In this document: positions 38,471 through 58,058 of the stretch, one piece after another
Position numbering within the stretch: the first letter of the stretch is position 1
Layout: each line of letters begins with the position of its first letter
Assembly (NCBI RefSeq): GCF_005239225.2
Contig: NC_133287.1
Coordinates: 13,621,493 to 13,685,492, forward strand
Source: Populus alba
Taxonomy: Eukaryota > Streptophyta > Magnoliopsida > Malpighiales > Salicaceae
Reading direction: 5' to 3'
Length of the DNA stretch: 64,000 bases
Program-made: the position numbers and the translations under genes
Notes under the pieces: model-generated
The model's input: the letters and a program-made list of their open reading frames with translations, nothing else
The model's database searches: none
What the model was told of the DNA's origin: nothing

Positions 38471-39821
38471 AAGTTCAAAGGCTTATCACAAACATCACTG
38501 TGGAAATACAGAGTAATGGCAATCTCAAATTCACCCCAGCCTGCTTCTGATAACTCAAAAGGTGGTGCCTCGATGACTCTTGTAGGATTATTGAAGCTAG
38601 AATGAAGCTGAAAAACAGCTCGTTTTATTACTACACCAAGATCCTCATTTGTGGCACCACGTACATATACAGTCCACTTATGAGATTGATACCTGATTAA
38701 CAGAATATTGAAATCATGATCCAAGCACACAACAGACAAAAGAATGGGCATTATCCGGAAGATTATTTAACAACTTACTCGTTTGCCTTTTTGCCAAGCC
38801 AGAATGCTATGTTGCCGTAAACTATTGGAAGGCTAATCTCAACATCTTTGAGCTTCTTATTCAAAATCTGTGCCAGACCATATACGATAACACAAAGAAA
38901 GTAACAGAACTAACACAGCAATGCCTCATGATTCCTAGTTTATTATTTCAAGTATAATGATAAACAACACATCAAGCATGCACTCAAAACCAAATACCAT
39001 TAACATAAACCACCCAAAATTCACGACCATACACAACACCCAATTGAGATAAAAGTTAAAACAACAAAGTTTAAGGCTGGGATAAAAAAAACAGCCTTTG
39101 GTTTCTTAGTAAGATCATTAATTTAAGAATAAGCAACCTGTCATTTCACATATGCAATAAAATTTTGACACTAACATCTCCTATCAACACTCAACCAGTC
39201 ATAGAAAACAGAGCTTTTGACAGGGTTCCAAAAACCTGCTTTCTAAGAAAACAAATTTTACCTTTCTAGGAAATTAAGTAACGGGAAACAAAGAATACAC
39301 ATTCAATCACTACACAAACCCCATTAACACTAAATTAAGCAGCAGTCACAAAACAGTTTTCAATTTGGTTAAAAAGCTACAAAACAAACAATTTTGAGCT
39401 TTTTTTTTCGCAACAACTGCAATAAAATTTACACTAACAAATCCTTTCCACACTAAAAAAACCAATCATTAGAAAACAGAGCTTTATTTTTTTTATGGAG
39501 TTTCAATGTAGGGCTTTCATAAAAACAAGTTTTACCTTTCTGGGCTCAATTATTTTACTAATTGCAGTAAATATAACTATCCAAATCAAAATTAAAACAA
39601 AAAAAAAATCACATTCGATCATGATGAAAGGCTAAACCCTAATTAAGCAAATCAGAAAACAAAATCTTTCAATTGGGTTACTAAAAAACTGCATCAAGAA
39701 ACGATTCTGAGCATCCGGAAAACATGGTTTCATTGAATCGAAGATGGTTGTCAAAATTGGAAAAGAAGATCACAAAAAAAGTTGGTACCTTCTTTTCAGT
39801 GTTCTCTTCAGTTTTGCTCAT
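38471..39821 (-). CDS. YAF9A: YEATS-domain protein (GAS41/YAF9-like), 5' exons only
   Basis: YAF9/GAS41 proteins read acylated histone tails through the YEATS domain and work in SWR1 and NuA4 chromatin complexes in the nucleus. Three exons are seen on the minus strand: 39821-39789 ([11 protein letters not shown]), 38867-38779 ([20 protein letters not shown]) and 38692-38471 ([47 protein letters not shown]). All borders are GT..AG and the phases agree (33, 89, 222 nt). The last exon ends at NL, where Arabidopsis relatives continue with a His-rich segment; that part should lie in or beyond the gap at 38263. The N-terminus is shorter than in the Arabidopsis protein as I recall it. The symbol is by similarity and could equally be the YAF9B paralog. 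Confidence 0.88.
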
Positions 39822-42332
39822 TTTGATTCTCTGTGATTTGGTATGGGTCCACTAATTTCAACAGGATGATCTTGACCGTTCTTTTATGATGACGATGAAC
39901 TGTTTGTCATGCCCCTTTAACACCACCTTCTTGTTACTAATTTCAACATTGGTGTTGTTGGTTCAATAAAATTAGGGTTTTGTTTTCGGCTCAGTTACAA
40001 GTGATCGATTGGTTGAAGAAATAAGATTGCCTACTGCAGGTTTTAATTATAAATCTATTCCCAGCAAATCAGATGGAAAAGTATGATGTTAATGAGGGGT
40101 AATTATGTCAATCAAGGAGACATTATTAAGTAAAGTTACTAACGAGCCCTTCTTCTAAAGTCGTGGCAAGTTTGATCTGGTGGTTTTTACAACTGTATGT
40201 TAATGTAGTGTATCTGATTCTTAAGTCATGTTTGGCTTGTTGGATCGGGGAGACAAAATGAGGAGGATTTGTTTCCAAACCTGAACATAATTTTTGAGCA
40301 TGGTGACATCATAAACTAATTTAATAAAATTTAATTTTCTATATGTCTAACTCTACTCAAATTTATAGCATAGTAATTGATTTGAACAAATATTATTACT
40401 AATATTATCTTAATCTAATCTTATTTTACGTGTATTTTTTTTATTAGTGTGGGTGTCCGGACTAACTTGTATATACTTCGATTAATTCAACATGTCATAA
40501 AGTTAAAGATCATGTAAGTCTCCAATGACTTTGAGATCTATAGTACTCAAATTGGTGATCTCTAAGAAACAAACTTACAACCTCATCAGTTGAGCTACAC
40601 CTGCCGGAGAAATCATTATCAACAATTACCTTCTGAAAAATGAAAGAGAAAGTATTGATTAATTATTTCAAAATAATGAGATAAAATAATTATATCAAGA
40701 GAGGAATATCTTGGTATCAAATGAGAATTGATTCATAAAGAGATGGCGTTCGAAATTATTAAGTTATGTTGAGATTTTCAAGATAAAATTATTCTCGATA
40801 AATGAATTGGAAATTAATTTGGATATTGGTAATAGATGAAAAAATATATATTGTAAAAGAGATTTATGCTTAATTTTATGTATAAAAATAAATGCCATGG
40901 AAATTATTACTTGTCGTTGTTATTATTTCTTACTATCTTTTTATATGTGTACATATTAATTTTTGTTTTCAGGTCCATAGGTCATGTCATGAGTGATTTT
41001 AGTTTAGTTATTTTTTGTTTTTGGCCATGTAATTATTTGAAAATTAAGAGACTTATCTCCATAAACTTGAAATGTAATATTAATCCATAAATTTGGATGT
41101 ATGACTTTGATATAATGTTTGTAATTCTAAGTATCTATTTAACCATGCATATTTATAGTAGAAAGTGAATCCTTCACTTAAGTTACATTATATGGTGTTA
41201 TCATGCACAATATAGTTTATATGATATTATGTAACAATCTAATTATGCATTGTTGTTTTATGAACTTGAATTGTATGATGTTATTGAATAAGATGTGTTG
41301 TGTTGATGATGACGAGTTGAATTTAGATCTAGGATGATTGGATCAAGTTGTGAAATGAAATTGGAAATATAATATGATTTTTTCGATAACTGGGAACCTT
41401 CTGATATAGAGGAGATTCCGCTGAAATCTTGGTACAAATTTCAGTGGAACTTGTATAAAAAAAATACATTGAAAATTTCCAATGTATCACCAAAAAAGAA
41501 TATAGAAAATTAGGGTTTTTACACTTTAATTCACCTGAGTCAACCCGCCAAATCCATCGGTAGTTTATTAAACTCGTGATATGGGCTGCTTGACTAAAAG
41601 CATCAAATATAAAACAATCACGAAACTCAGTTCTTAACAAACAAAATATTGAAGGGTAAAGCTAAAAAAAAAGTTAGCCACACAAAAGGATCCAAAACAA
41701 TAAAGAGTAATTAAAAGCCGAAAAAAGGGTGCGGGCCCACCTAGGTTAACTGGCAAAACCCTCGAGTTAAGTCATGAGATCAGGATAATCCAGTAGAAAA
41801 AAAAACACAAAGAAAACCATGAAGTCTATTTCATAAAAAAATAACAATGTCGAGTAATGGGATAAAAAAATATAAGTTAAAAAAGCAATGTCAACTCGTG
41901 ACCATGTTTATTTGATCAAAAGTATTATGGAAAGAGATTTTTTATATATATAAATACCTTATATATGTTTATTTATTATGTGTAGTATATTCTACTCTTT
42001 GTGTTGTGCATAACACTAAAAATATAAATACAAAAGTATGGTTGCTCTTATGGTCCAGCAACCATTACAATTCATATGAAATCAATCTCTGAATTAACTT
42101 AACTAGAAGTACCAAACCTAAAAAACCACAAAGCCCAATTAAATTTTAATAAATCAAAATTAAAAAACAAAAGGAAAGAGGACCAAGATTGAAGAAACAA
42201 AAAATTAATAAATTTAAATTAAAAGATAAAACAAAAACCTACAACAAAATTACAAATAAAAAAAACGTTGACAGTCACTCAAATAACAGCAACTCAGATA
42301 TTACCCAGAAATCTTAAATGAGTAGTACGAAT
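39822..42332. other. Intergenic between YEATS gene and duplicated GH1 block
   Basis: Holds the YEATS upstream region, a SINE relic and AT-rich sequence. No convincing coding region was seen. Motifs such as CTGAGTCAACCCG near 41536 and GCGGGCCCACCTAGG near 41731 look like further repeat remains but could not be assigned. Confidence 0.5.
40434..40608 (-). mobile_element. tRNA-derived SINE relic
   Basis: On the minus strand: GTGTAGCTCAACTGATGAGG (box A-like), then a decayed box B (CCAATTTGAGTAC). The body ACTTACATGATCTTTAACTT and GTCCGGACACCCAC follows, with an A-rich tail. The body resembles a SINE family I remember from poplar and willow. Most differences from that memory are C-to-T or G-to-A, as expected of an old methylated copy. 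Ends and target duplication were not resolved. Confidence 0.6.
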
Positions 42333-43250
42333 GTGAAGAGAGAAAACGAAAATAAAATAAAATGCTAAGAGCGATAATCCATCAAGAAACAACGAACACG
42401 TGTAATAGCTTGACAAAAAAGCCGCCGCGGGGAATCCAATGAGATGGAGAAATGAGGTTCTTAACCGGCAAATTCGGCCACTTTAGCACTATAAGCGCCA
42501 AAATTGCTTACACCCCCTGATCCCCTTGAATTTAAGGATTATTTCAAAGAGACCCTACATTTTGCATCCTCAGGAATTAATTAAGTTCCATAGGTATTAT
42601 CTATTTATTTTTCGCTTGGTCTTGATAAATTTCAGTCTGACAATGCATTCCTCGAATTCTAGTGAAAAGGTTAATGCATGAATAGAAGTATCCTTCAAAA
42701 TATTACTGGAAAAAGAAATTGCGCGGAGCAAGTTATTATTTAATATCGAATTCGATTAATAACCAATCAATACACGTAAAAAATAAAAAATAAAAAATAC
42801 AAATAAATGTTATTATGACAGCAAGAACAGCATCCTAGACGAAAATGTGAGAATTCGAAGACAAAGATCCACTGATGTCCGTAAACTAGAAGGACGCAAA
42901 CATGGAATAGAATTTATCAGACGTGGAGACCTAACTTGCTGCAACAAAGTATGACTCCAGCGTTTGGAAGGTCTTGATCATACGAAAAGGGCTCCTGCAT
43001 TGTTAATAAAATTATTAGTTTGTTAAGCATGAAAAATGAATACAATAAAATTAGTATTTATGGAAGATGATATACAATAATACCTTATTATATATTTCGT
43101 GCCATTGTTTATTCAATTCTCGACTTCTTACGGCTACGAGCTGATCCCTCCTCCACTCGAGATTTTGATTCTCTGTTATTGCAATCATTTGTGCTATGAG
43201 AAATGCTGAGAGATTTTTTTGATAATAATAAGAGGAGATGAAAAGAGTCC

Positions 43251-46260
<3,010 letters not shown>

Positions 46261-46433
46261 GATATACACTAAGTCTTTGTTGAACAGCCTTGCAGAAGAG
46301 CAATAAGAGCTTGAGCAGAGCTAAAGAGTGTTGGGTGATCAGAATAAAGAATGTATAGTGAGATAGCAGTGAAAAAATAAATAAATGAACGTATGAAGTA
46401 TGGATTTTGTAAGAACATCGACATGCCAGAGCC

Positions 46434-46441
46434 TATTTATA
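46434..46441 (-). promoter_or_regulatory. TATA box of GH1 copy 3
   Basis: TATAAATA on the minus strand, about 175 bases upstream of the ATG. Unit 2 has the same motif at 53344-53351. Confidence 0.65.
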
Positions 46442-46521
46442 GGCATCATTTTGAAAGGTTATTCTCAACAACCAAGAAGGATAATTGTGGTCAATTATTA
46501 CTGTTTGTTTCGATTGACCGA

Positions 46522-46805
46522 TCAATGAAAATTCAATTTGGAACTTCTAATTGGATAAGGATATTTGTCATTTGAGGAATTCATTGTGTTGAAACAAGCA
46601 CCAAACTTAAGATTCCGTGCTCTAATTGCACCGTGAAGCCTAGCAATTGTGCTGGAAGCATGCAGAGAAAATTCAGCAACCGGATCGTCAACATAAGAAT
46701 TTTCAACGACTTTAATTTTCTTGTCTGATGGCAATGAAGCCAAGCGAAAGTTGACGGGTTTCCAGCCCAAGAAGAGTTTTTAAATGGCATGTGGACCTTT
46801 CGCAT
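46522..46805 (-). other. Unidentified ORF fragment in unit 1
   Basis: A minus-strand frame of about 80 codons reads GWKPVNFRLASLPSDKK, then FSLHASSTIARLHGAIRA. It has ordinary amino-acid composition and few stops. It is also kept in unit 2 (53457-53719), which only reflects the duplication. I do not recognise it. It may be the edge of an old gene or chance coding in the GH1 promoter region. Confidence 0.25.
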
Positions 46806-46989
46806 TCAGACATGAAGTATATTCTGAGCTAGAAATTTTGCATGAAACAATTTTAAATTCTTTACGCTGAATTAGCCAAGTCAAGCAGAATACATGATCT
46901 TTAACCAAAAGCCCAGGAGAGTAACCAATTACGATCAATCTCTAAGATGACATTTCTTCAATCCCAAACTGACAACCCATCTCCAAATC

Positions 46990-47085
46990 GTGCAAGCAAT
47001 GCTTTGAAACGATCAACTAGTCATCAACCTGGAATTCATTTGCTTTGAAGCCATCAACTAGTCATCAGCCTGGAATTCAATTTTA
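46990..47085. repeat. Imperfect tandem repeat, two units of about 44 bp
   Basis: ATCAACTAGTCATCA(A/G)CCTGGAATTCA occurs twice, each preceded by CTTTGAA. The repeat is carried in both duplication units (second at about 53903-53998). Confidence 0.7.
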
Positions 47086-47689
47086 CAACTGTCTGGAATT
47101 TATTTTCCAAGAAAGTTTATCCTCGCGGAAACTTCAACTTGATTAGGAGAAACAAACTGCGTTTCGCTTCTATCGGAATTATTCAAGCATCCTCTTCAAG
47201 CCTCCAACGAATTCCTTAACAATTAGCGGTATTAGATTACCATTTTTATCATACTATCTATCCCCCATTATCTAGGCACGGTTAAACACAGAATACAAAT
47301 CACACCACAGCATGGCGCCTCAAGTTCACGTAATTATTGTCATTGTACTTCATTATTGTCCATATACTCGAGGATTATAGATAGGAGCCGTATAGAATAT
47401 GTAAGTGTATCTTTAATTTATTTCTTTATAGTAATCGAGCATAATTAAATTAAAAGAGCACCACCATTAAGAAGATAGTGACCGAAGGAATAGAAACTTA
47501 CAATATAAGTAAAGAAACAAAAATCAAACTAATTAGTCTAGTTCATGATACATTCATGGCGTCTAATCTGATCAGAACCTGTGCAACTAAAGTTTCTAAT
47601 TGAGAATTTCAACCAAAAGGCCAAACATTGAAAGGAAAGATAAAAAATCACATCCCAATTGTAGACCTTGGACTCGAAGATAAGTCGAT

Positions 47690-48561
47690 TGCGAACTAAC
47701 TAGATAGATCAATAAAAGCCTTTGCATAGAAGAGTAATATCCCGACACTGAAAATTACCTCTTACCGAGCAGTACCATTCTTGAAGATTTTGTTCAAGGT
47801 CCCTAGATAGACAACTTAAACACCCGAACCAACGCATGAATCTACCCTAAAAAATCCACATAATAGAACAGTGATGGAATAGATGATTACTGGTCCCAAT
47901 CTCCTCGCAATAACAAGGAAAAAGAGCATCCTCATAATTAACAATCCTCTCAGCTAAAAAACCCATACTGATGAGACTACAATTAAGTTGGAGACAAATG
48001 AACACATCAATTATAAGAGGTGCAAAACCTTTCTAAAGCGAGAGAAAAAAAAAAAAAAAGGAGCCCCTGAAGCAGATATGCTATCTAGAAATTTGCAACA
48101 CTGGATAAGTGTTGGAACTATCAAATTTTCATACCCTACTATCTTCACCTCCAGAAAAAACTAAACAACGCTCCACCTCTGCAGTTAAATTTTCCCGCAT
48201 ACAAAGCTCACGAGACCTCGGATTCCTCCTCTGAAGCCAAGCTGATCGAATTATCAATCGGGCTATACATATTGGCAAGGCCAACTGATTGCTGAAGAGA
48301 AAGATTAAATAGTCTAGGAAATAAATTATGAAGAGGAGCTGGAGTACCTAGCCAAGAATCAATCCAAGACCAAATGTTATTGTCATCACCTACCTTGAAC
48401 CCAATGCTTGACTTAAGTGGAATGGCTATGCTTTCTCTTGTGGAGAAAGTCAAAACAATGCCACGCCAGGTTGGAGAAAGAGAAACAGCAAACACAGGAA
48501 GCCCATTGTCGTGGCGTGCACGGCGTCGATTGGCAGATCTGTCTCCTAAGTGTGTTGACAA
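47690..48561 (-). pseudogene. LINE (L1-type) 3' remnant with RT zinc-binding region, unit 1
   Basis: The minus strand reads FKVGDDNNIWSWIDSWLG, then PLHNLFPRLFNLSLQQSVGL and, after breaks, a stretch like LISMGFLAERIVNYEDALFPCYC with HLFHHCSIMW. Its key pattern is C-x-C..H-x4-C. This is the zinc-binding tail that follows reverse transcriptase in plant non-LTR retrotransposons. No endonuclease or RT core was found, so it is a 5'-truncated remnant, as LINE copies usually are. Confidence 0.75.
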
Positions 48562-49089
48562 AGGGTTTTGGATTTAATCATAAAATTATGATTTTAAGGT
48601 TCAAGAGTCGCCGCGTAGTATTATGGTCGCTAGAAAACCTAATGGTATGCGAGAGTCCGAGTAAGGGATTGGTTGTGCAAGGGAAAGACGCATCACCCCA
48701 GCGCACCATATCTACGGTAAGTTGCATTGTTATTTGATTGTTATTCTAATTCGCATTTCTGTCTATTGGTCTTGTCTAGAGTTCAATGTAGATCTCCTTT
48801 CATGAGGGAGTCTCTACCTTATCGGGTTAAATCTTGACCATTCCAAAGGCCAAACTTATTTATTTCGTGGATATAGCTAAGTCATAGCATTCCGAATGAC
48901 AAAATAATTATATGGGATATTTTATATTTTAATCAAACCCTAATAGATAATCATAAACCGGTTATGATATTCTTTTTGTATTTTTTAAATCATGATAAAA
49001 ATGGTTTTTATCTCTCTTCAGAAAATACGCATGAAAAACTTTGAGGTTTTGACCGTATGCACAAACACCACCATAAATTTGACTAAAAC

Positions 49090-49233
49090 CAACGGAATTA
49101 CCGATGGCCTTTTTCTGTCGGTAATTTGCGGTGATATTTACCGACGAATGTAAATCAGTCGGTAAAACCATTGGTATATACCAACGAAATAATTTTTTCG
49201 GTAATACCATCGATATATGTTGTCGGAATTTCA
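49090..49233. repeat. ACCGACGG/CCGTCGGT-type inverted motifs at the duplication junction
   Basis: Repeated short motifs: CCAACGGAATTACCGATGG, TCTGTCGGTAATTTGCGG, TTTACCGACGAATG, GTCGGTAAAACC and, beyond the unit end, TTGTCGGAATTTCAGT. These resemble subterminal repeats of plant DNA transposons. The last 34 bases (49200-49233) lie between the two units and are missing after unit 2. Confidence 0.5.
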
Positions 49234-50152
49234 GTGAAGAGAGAAAAAGAAAATAAAATAAGATGTTGTCAGCGATAATCCATCAAGAAACAACCAACGC
49301 GTGTAACACCTTGACAAAAAAGCCGCCGCGGGGAATCCAATGAGATGGAGAAATGAGGTTCTTAACCGGCAAATTCGGCCACTTTAGCACTATAAGCGCC
49401 AAAATTGCTTACACCCCCTGATCCCCTTGAATTTAAGGATTATTTCAAAGAGACCCTACATTTTGCATCCTCAGGAATTAATTAAGTTCCATAGGTATTA
49501 TCTATTTATTTTTCACTTGGTCTTGATAAATTTCAGTCTGACAATGCATTCCTCGAATTCTAGTGAAAAGGTTAATGCATGGATAGAAGTATCCTTCAAA
49601 ATATTACTGGAAAAAGAAATTGCGCGGAGCAAGTTATTATTTAATATCGAATTCGATTAATAACCAATCAATACACGTAAACAATAAAAAAATAAAAAAT
49701 ACAAATAAATGTTATTATGACAGCAAGAACAGCATCCTCGACGAAGATGTGAGAATTCGAAGACAAAGATCCACTGATGTCCGTAAACTGGAAGGACGCA
49801 AACATGGAATAGAATTTATCAGACGTGGAAACCTAACTTGCTGCAACAAAGTATGACTCCAGCGTTTGGAAGGTCTTGATCATACGAAAAGGGCTCCTGC
49901 ATTGTTAATAAAATTATTAGTTTGTTAAGCATGAAAAATGAACACAATAAAATTAGTATTTATGGAAGATGATATACAAGAATACCTTATTATATATTTC
50001 GTGCCATTGTTTATTCAATTCTCGACTTCTTACGGCTACGAGCTGATCCCTCCTCCACTCGAGATTTTGATACTCTGTTATTGCAATCATTTGTGCTATG
50101 AGAAATGTTGAGAGATTTTTTTGATAATAATAAGAGGAGATGAAAAGAGTCC

Positions 50153-53170
<3,018 letters not shown>

Positions 53171-53343
53171 GATATACACTAAGTCTTTGTTGAACAGCCT
53201 TGCAGAAGAGCAATAAAAGCTTGAGCAGAGCTAAAGAGTGTTGGGCGATCAGAATAAAGAATGTATAGTGAGATAGCAGTGAAAAAATAAATAAATGAAC
53301 GTATGAAGTATGGATTTTGTAAGAACATCGACATGCCAGAGCC

Positions 53344-53351
53344 TATTTATA
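53344..53351 (-). promoter_or_regulatory. TATA box of GH1 copy 4
   Basis: Same TATAAATA and the same distance from the ATG as in copy 3. Confidence 0.6.
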
Positions 53352-54599
53352 GGCATCATTTTGAAAGGTTATTCTCAACAACCAAGAAGGATAATTGTGG
53401 TCAATTATTACTGTTTGTTTCGATTGACCGATCAATGAAAATTCAATTTGGAACTTCTAATTGGATAAGGATATATATTTGTCATTTGAGGAATTCATTG
53501 TGTTGAAACAAGCACCAAACTTAAGATTCCGTGCTCTAATTGCACCGTGAAGCCTAGCAATTGTGCTGGAAGCATGCAGGGAAAATTCAGCAACCGGATC
53601 GTCAACATAAGAATTTTCAACGACTTTAATTTTCTTGTCTGATGGCAATGAAGCCAAGCGAAAGTTGACGGGTTTCCAGCCCAAGAAGAGTTTTTAAATG
53701 GCATGTGGACCTTTCGCATTCAGACATGAAGTATATTCTGAGCTAGAGATTTTGCATGAAACAATTTTAAATTCTTTACGCTGAATTAGCCAAGTCAAGC
53801 ACAATACATGATCTTTAACCAAAAGCCCAGGAGAGTAACCAATTACGATCAATCTCTAAGATGACATTTCTTCAATCCCAAACTGACAACCCATCTCCAA
53901 ATCGTGCAAGCAATGCTTTGAAACGATCAACTAGTCATCAACCTGGAATTCATTTGCTTTGAAGCCATCAACTAGTCATCAGCCTGGAATTCAATTTTAC
54001 AACTGTCTGGAATTTATTTTCCAAGAAAGTTTATCCTCGCGGAAACTTCAACTTGATTAGGAGAAACAAACTGCGTTTCGCTTCTATCGGAATTATTCAA
54101 GCATCCTCTTCAAGCCTCCAACGAATTCCTTAACAATTAGCGGTATTAGATTACCATTTTTATCATACTATCTATCCCCCATTATCTAGGCACGGTTAAA
54201 CACAGAATACAAATCACACCACAGCATAGTGCCTCAAGTTCACGTAATTATTGTCATTGTACTTCATTATTGTCCATATACTCGAGGATTATAGATAAGA
54301 GCCGTATGGAATATGTAAGTGTATCTTTAATTTATTTCTTTATAGCAATCGAGCATAATTAAATTAAAAGAGCAACATTAAGAAGATAGTGACCGAAGGA
54401 ATAAAAACTTACAATATAAGTAAAGAAACAAAAATCAAACTAGTTAGTCTAGTTCAAGATACATTCATGGCGTCTAATCTGATCAGAACCTGTGCAACTA
54501 AAGTTTCTAATTGAGAATTTCAACCAAAAGGCCAAACATTGAAAGGAAAGATAAAAAATCACATCCCAATTGTAGACCTTGGACTCGAAGATAAGTCGA

Positions 54600-55475
54600 T
54601 TGCGAACTAACTAGATAGATCAATAAAAGCCTTTGCATAGAAGAATAATATCCCCACACTGAAAATTACCTCTTACCGAGCTGTGCCATTCTTGAAGATT
54701 TTGTTCAAGGTCCCTAGATAGACAACTTAAACACCCGAACCAATGCATGAATCTACCCTAAAAAATCCACATAATAGTACAGTGATGGAATAGATGATTA
54801 CTGGTCCCAATCTCCTCGCAATAACAAGGAAAAAGAGCATCCTCATAATTAACAATCCTCTCAGCTAAAAAACCCCTACTGATGAGACTACAATTGAGTT
54901 GGAGACAAATGAACATCAATTTTAAGAGGTGCGAAACCTTTCTAAAGCGAGAGAAAAGAAAAGAAAAAAAAAAGGAGCCCCTGAAGCAGATATGCTATCT
55001 AGAAATTTGCAACACTGGATAAGTGTTGGAAGTATCAAATTTTCATACCCTACTATCTTCACCTCCAGAAAAAACTAAACAACGCTCCACCTCTGCAGTT
55101 AAATTTTCCCGCATACAAAGCTCACGAGACCTCAGATTCCTCCTCTGAAGCCAAGCTGATCGAATTATCAATCGGGCTATACATATTGGCAAGGCCAACT
55201 GATTGCTGAAGAGAAAGATTAAATAGTCTAGGAAATAAATTATGAAGAGGAGCTGGAGTACCTAGCCAAGAATCAATCCAAGACCAAATGTTATTGTCAT
55301 CACCTACCTTGAACCCAATGCTTGACTTAAGTGGAATGGCTATGCTTTCTCTTGTGGAGAAAGTCAAAACAATGCCACGCCAGGTTGGAGAAAGAGAAAC
55401 AGCAAACACAGGAAGCCCATTGTCGTGGCGTGCACGGCGTCGATTGGCAGATCTGTCTCCTAACTGTGTTGACAA
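54600..55475 (-). pseudogene. LINE 3' remnant, unit 2
   Basis: Duplicate of 47690-48561 with the same FKVGDDNNIWSWIDSWLG and FPRLFNLSLQQ motifs. It was copied by the tandem duplication, not by a separate insertion. Confidence 0.75.
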
Positions 55476-56004
55476 AGGGTTTTGGATTTAATCATAAAAT
55501 TATGATTATAAGGTTCAAGAGTCGCCGCGTAGTATTATGGTCGCTAGAAAACCTAATGGTATGCGAGAGTCCGAGTAAGGGATTGGTTGTGCACGGGAAA
55601 AACGCGTCACCCCAGGGCACCATATCTAGGGTAAGTTGCGTTGTTATTTGATGGTTATTCTAATTCGCATTTCTGTCTATTGGTCTTGTCTAAAGTTCAA
55701 TGTAGATCTCCTTTCATGAGGGAGTCTCTACCTTATCGGGTTAAATCCTGACCATTCCAAAGGCCAAACTTATTTATTTCGTGGATATAGCTAAGTCATA
55801 GCATTCCGAATGACAAAATAATTATATGGGATATTTTATATTTTAATCAAACCCTAATAGATAATCATAAACCGGTTATGATATTCTTTTTGTATTTTTT
55901 AAATCATGATAAAAATAATTTTTATCTCTCTTCAGAAAACACGCATGAAAAACTTTTAGGTTTTGACCGTATGCACAAACACCACCATAAATTTGACTAA
56001 AACC

Positions 56005-56113
56005 AACGGAATTACCGATGGCCTTTTTCTGTCGGTAATTTGCGGTGATATTTACCGACGAATGTAAATCAGTCGGTAAAACCATTGGTATATACCAACG
56101 AAATAATTTTTTT
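56005..56113. repeat. Second copy of the CCGTCGGT-type motifs
   Basis: End of unit 2, matching 49090-49199 and then breaking off within a T run. Confidence 0.5.
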
Positions 56114-56734
56114 ACTTTTTATGTAAAAGAAACGCTAACAATGTCTAAAAAATAGAATAATAATATTAACTATTAAAAGAAAATCTAAAAGACCTAGAAG
56201 TTTCATTATAGCTCTACCGTGAATTTCTATATTGCTATAGTAAAATTATTAATTTACCATTGGAGTGGGAAAAACTTAAGTCTGAAGCTGGGGTTTGTTG
56301 GACTTTTTTATAAGCTCATTAGTCATTAAAAAATTATTTAAGGTTATATTTGTCTTTTCCATTTTTTATACAATAAAATTTTTTAATGTAGTAAAAATAT
56401 CTTTTTACCTTTAGATTAAATAAAATTTATAAATGTTGACTAAGAGCTTTCTTGACTTTTCACAAGCTTCTCGAACGTAAAAATATTTTTTTGCTCTTAA
56501 GATCAAAACTTTGTTGAGCTGCTAGGCAGGGGTGTTTATGATATTTTCATGATCTATTTACAATGAAAGCACGTTTTTAACCTTAGAAAAAACAAAAAAT
56601 AAGCTTTACTTTGGGGGTATTTTGATAATTTGATACAAGTATTTTGTGTAATTAACAAGTTTATGGGGTTGTTTTGATATTTTCATACTTTCCCATCAGC
56701 TACTGATACAAAAGTGAGAGCGAAGAATCGTTCA

Positions 56735-57995
56735 AAATCATGAATGTTACTTAATTTGTTTGATATGTGATCCATGATACCATAATCAACTACCAAAGAT
56801 CATGCAAATTTACAAGTTTTAATGCAATTATAAAAACAATTAGAATACGTTGGTTATTTTTAGGGCCTGCTTCAACTAAGAATTCAACAAGATGATTGAG
56901 AAGGGAAACCGACTGCTTTTATTCTTGACTAGTAACTTCATCATGCAATTTTCCTTAACCATGTTTGTCTTGTAAGTAGTTTGCAAAGTTAGTTATCAAC
57001 GCAACATGATTAACAGAAAAGCTCTCGGTGGAATGATTAGCAAGGTATGACTTATAATTATTGACTTGTCTTTAATGTACCCTTTGATTCTTAGCAAACT
57101 GAGGCTTAATTTATAGATGAAGAAGCCAAAAATGATTTGCTAGATGTCCAAGATTGTGACAACAGTGACACTTTAAATCAAACCATTTCCCTTTGTAGGA
57201 CTTGGAATCAGAGAATGGTCTGGAGTGACCTCAATCAGAAGGTCTAAGATTAGTATCCCACAACATCATTTTTGGCTTGATAAGCATGAGCATCAAAGAC
57301 TCTAGGATTAACATCACATGTCATTACTTTCTTGCATCTCTTCACATTAAATGGTAATGTAGACTGATTGCAAAAATGATAGTTCTGGATTCATTAAGAT
57401 GTGACTTTGCAGGTCTTTAAAATCTAGGTTAAGACTTACCAACAACTGAAAAATTTGATCCTCATTAGTTTTTTTTTTTTCGTAATACAACCACATCAAC
57501 AATGTGTGGGTGATATATCTGTAGTTTATTTCACAAGCTTTTCAGGCTATCCAATAGCTGAACAAACGGTCTTTCATCCTAATATAGACTTGTGATCTCG
57601 TGATGGATTTGAAATATCCTACTAGAATTGTTTTGACTGCCATACATGTTATGAATGACATTCCAAAGATCCAATGAAGACTTCGAATAGCTAAAAATCT
57701 CAACAAGATTCTATTTATTTGAGTTGAGGATTCATGACATTACCAATTGGTTTTTAAACAGCGATACTTCATATTCTAGATCATCCATATCTGGATGACT
57801 ATTAGAACTATTTATAAAATCTAGTTTAGATCTTCTCCTAAGGGTAATAGTAACAACTCTTGATAAAAAAAGATAGTTGAATTCATTTGATAATACTGAA
57901 CTCAATCTTTGTAAGGTGTTGGTATCATCAAAACCATTTATTAAAAGAGGGACTTTTAAGCCTATATATATAGTATTCTTTGAGTGGTTTTCCAT
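56735..57995 (-). pseudogene. Copia fragment E: gag and protease start
   Basis: Minus-strand ATG 57995-57993 (MENHSKNTIYIG). Then come RSKLDFINSSNSHPDMDD and NQLVMS, followed after a stop by SLDLWNVIHNMYGS, FQIHHEITSL and LKSLWNKLQIYHPH. A decayed knuckle CHCCHNLGHLANHF follows, with F for the last Cys. Near 56800 is VVDYGIMDHISNKLSN, where the protease DSGAS motif has become DYGIM. The order and wording are those of Copia Gag. Several stops and lost key residues make it dead. Confidence 0.75.
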
Positions 57996-58058
57996 GACAA
58001 GAACAAAACAAACCGTCAAGAAATAAATCACATTGCAGACCTGGGACATAAAAACTAA

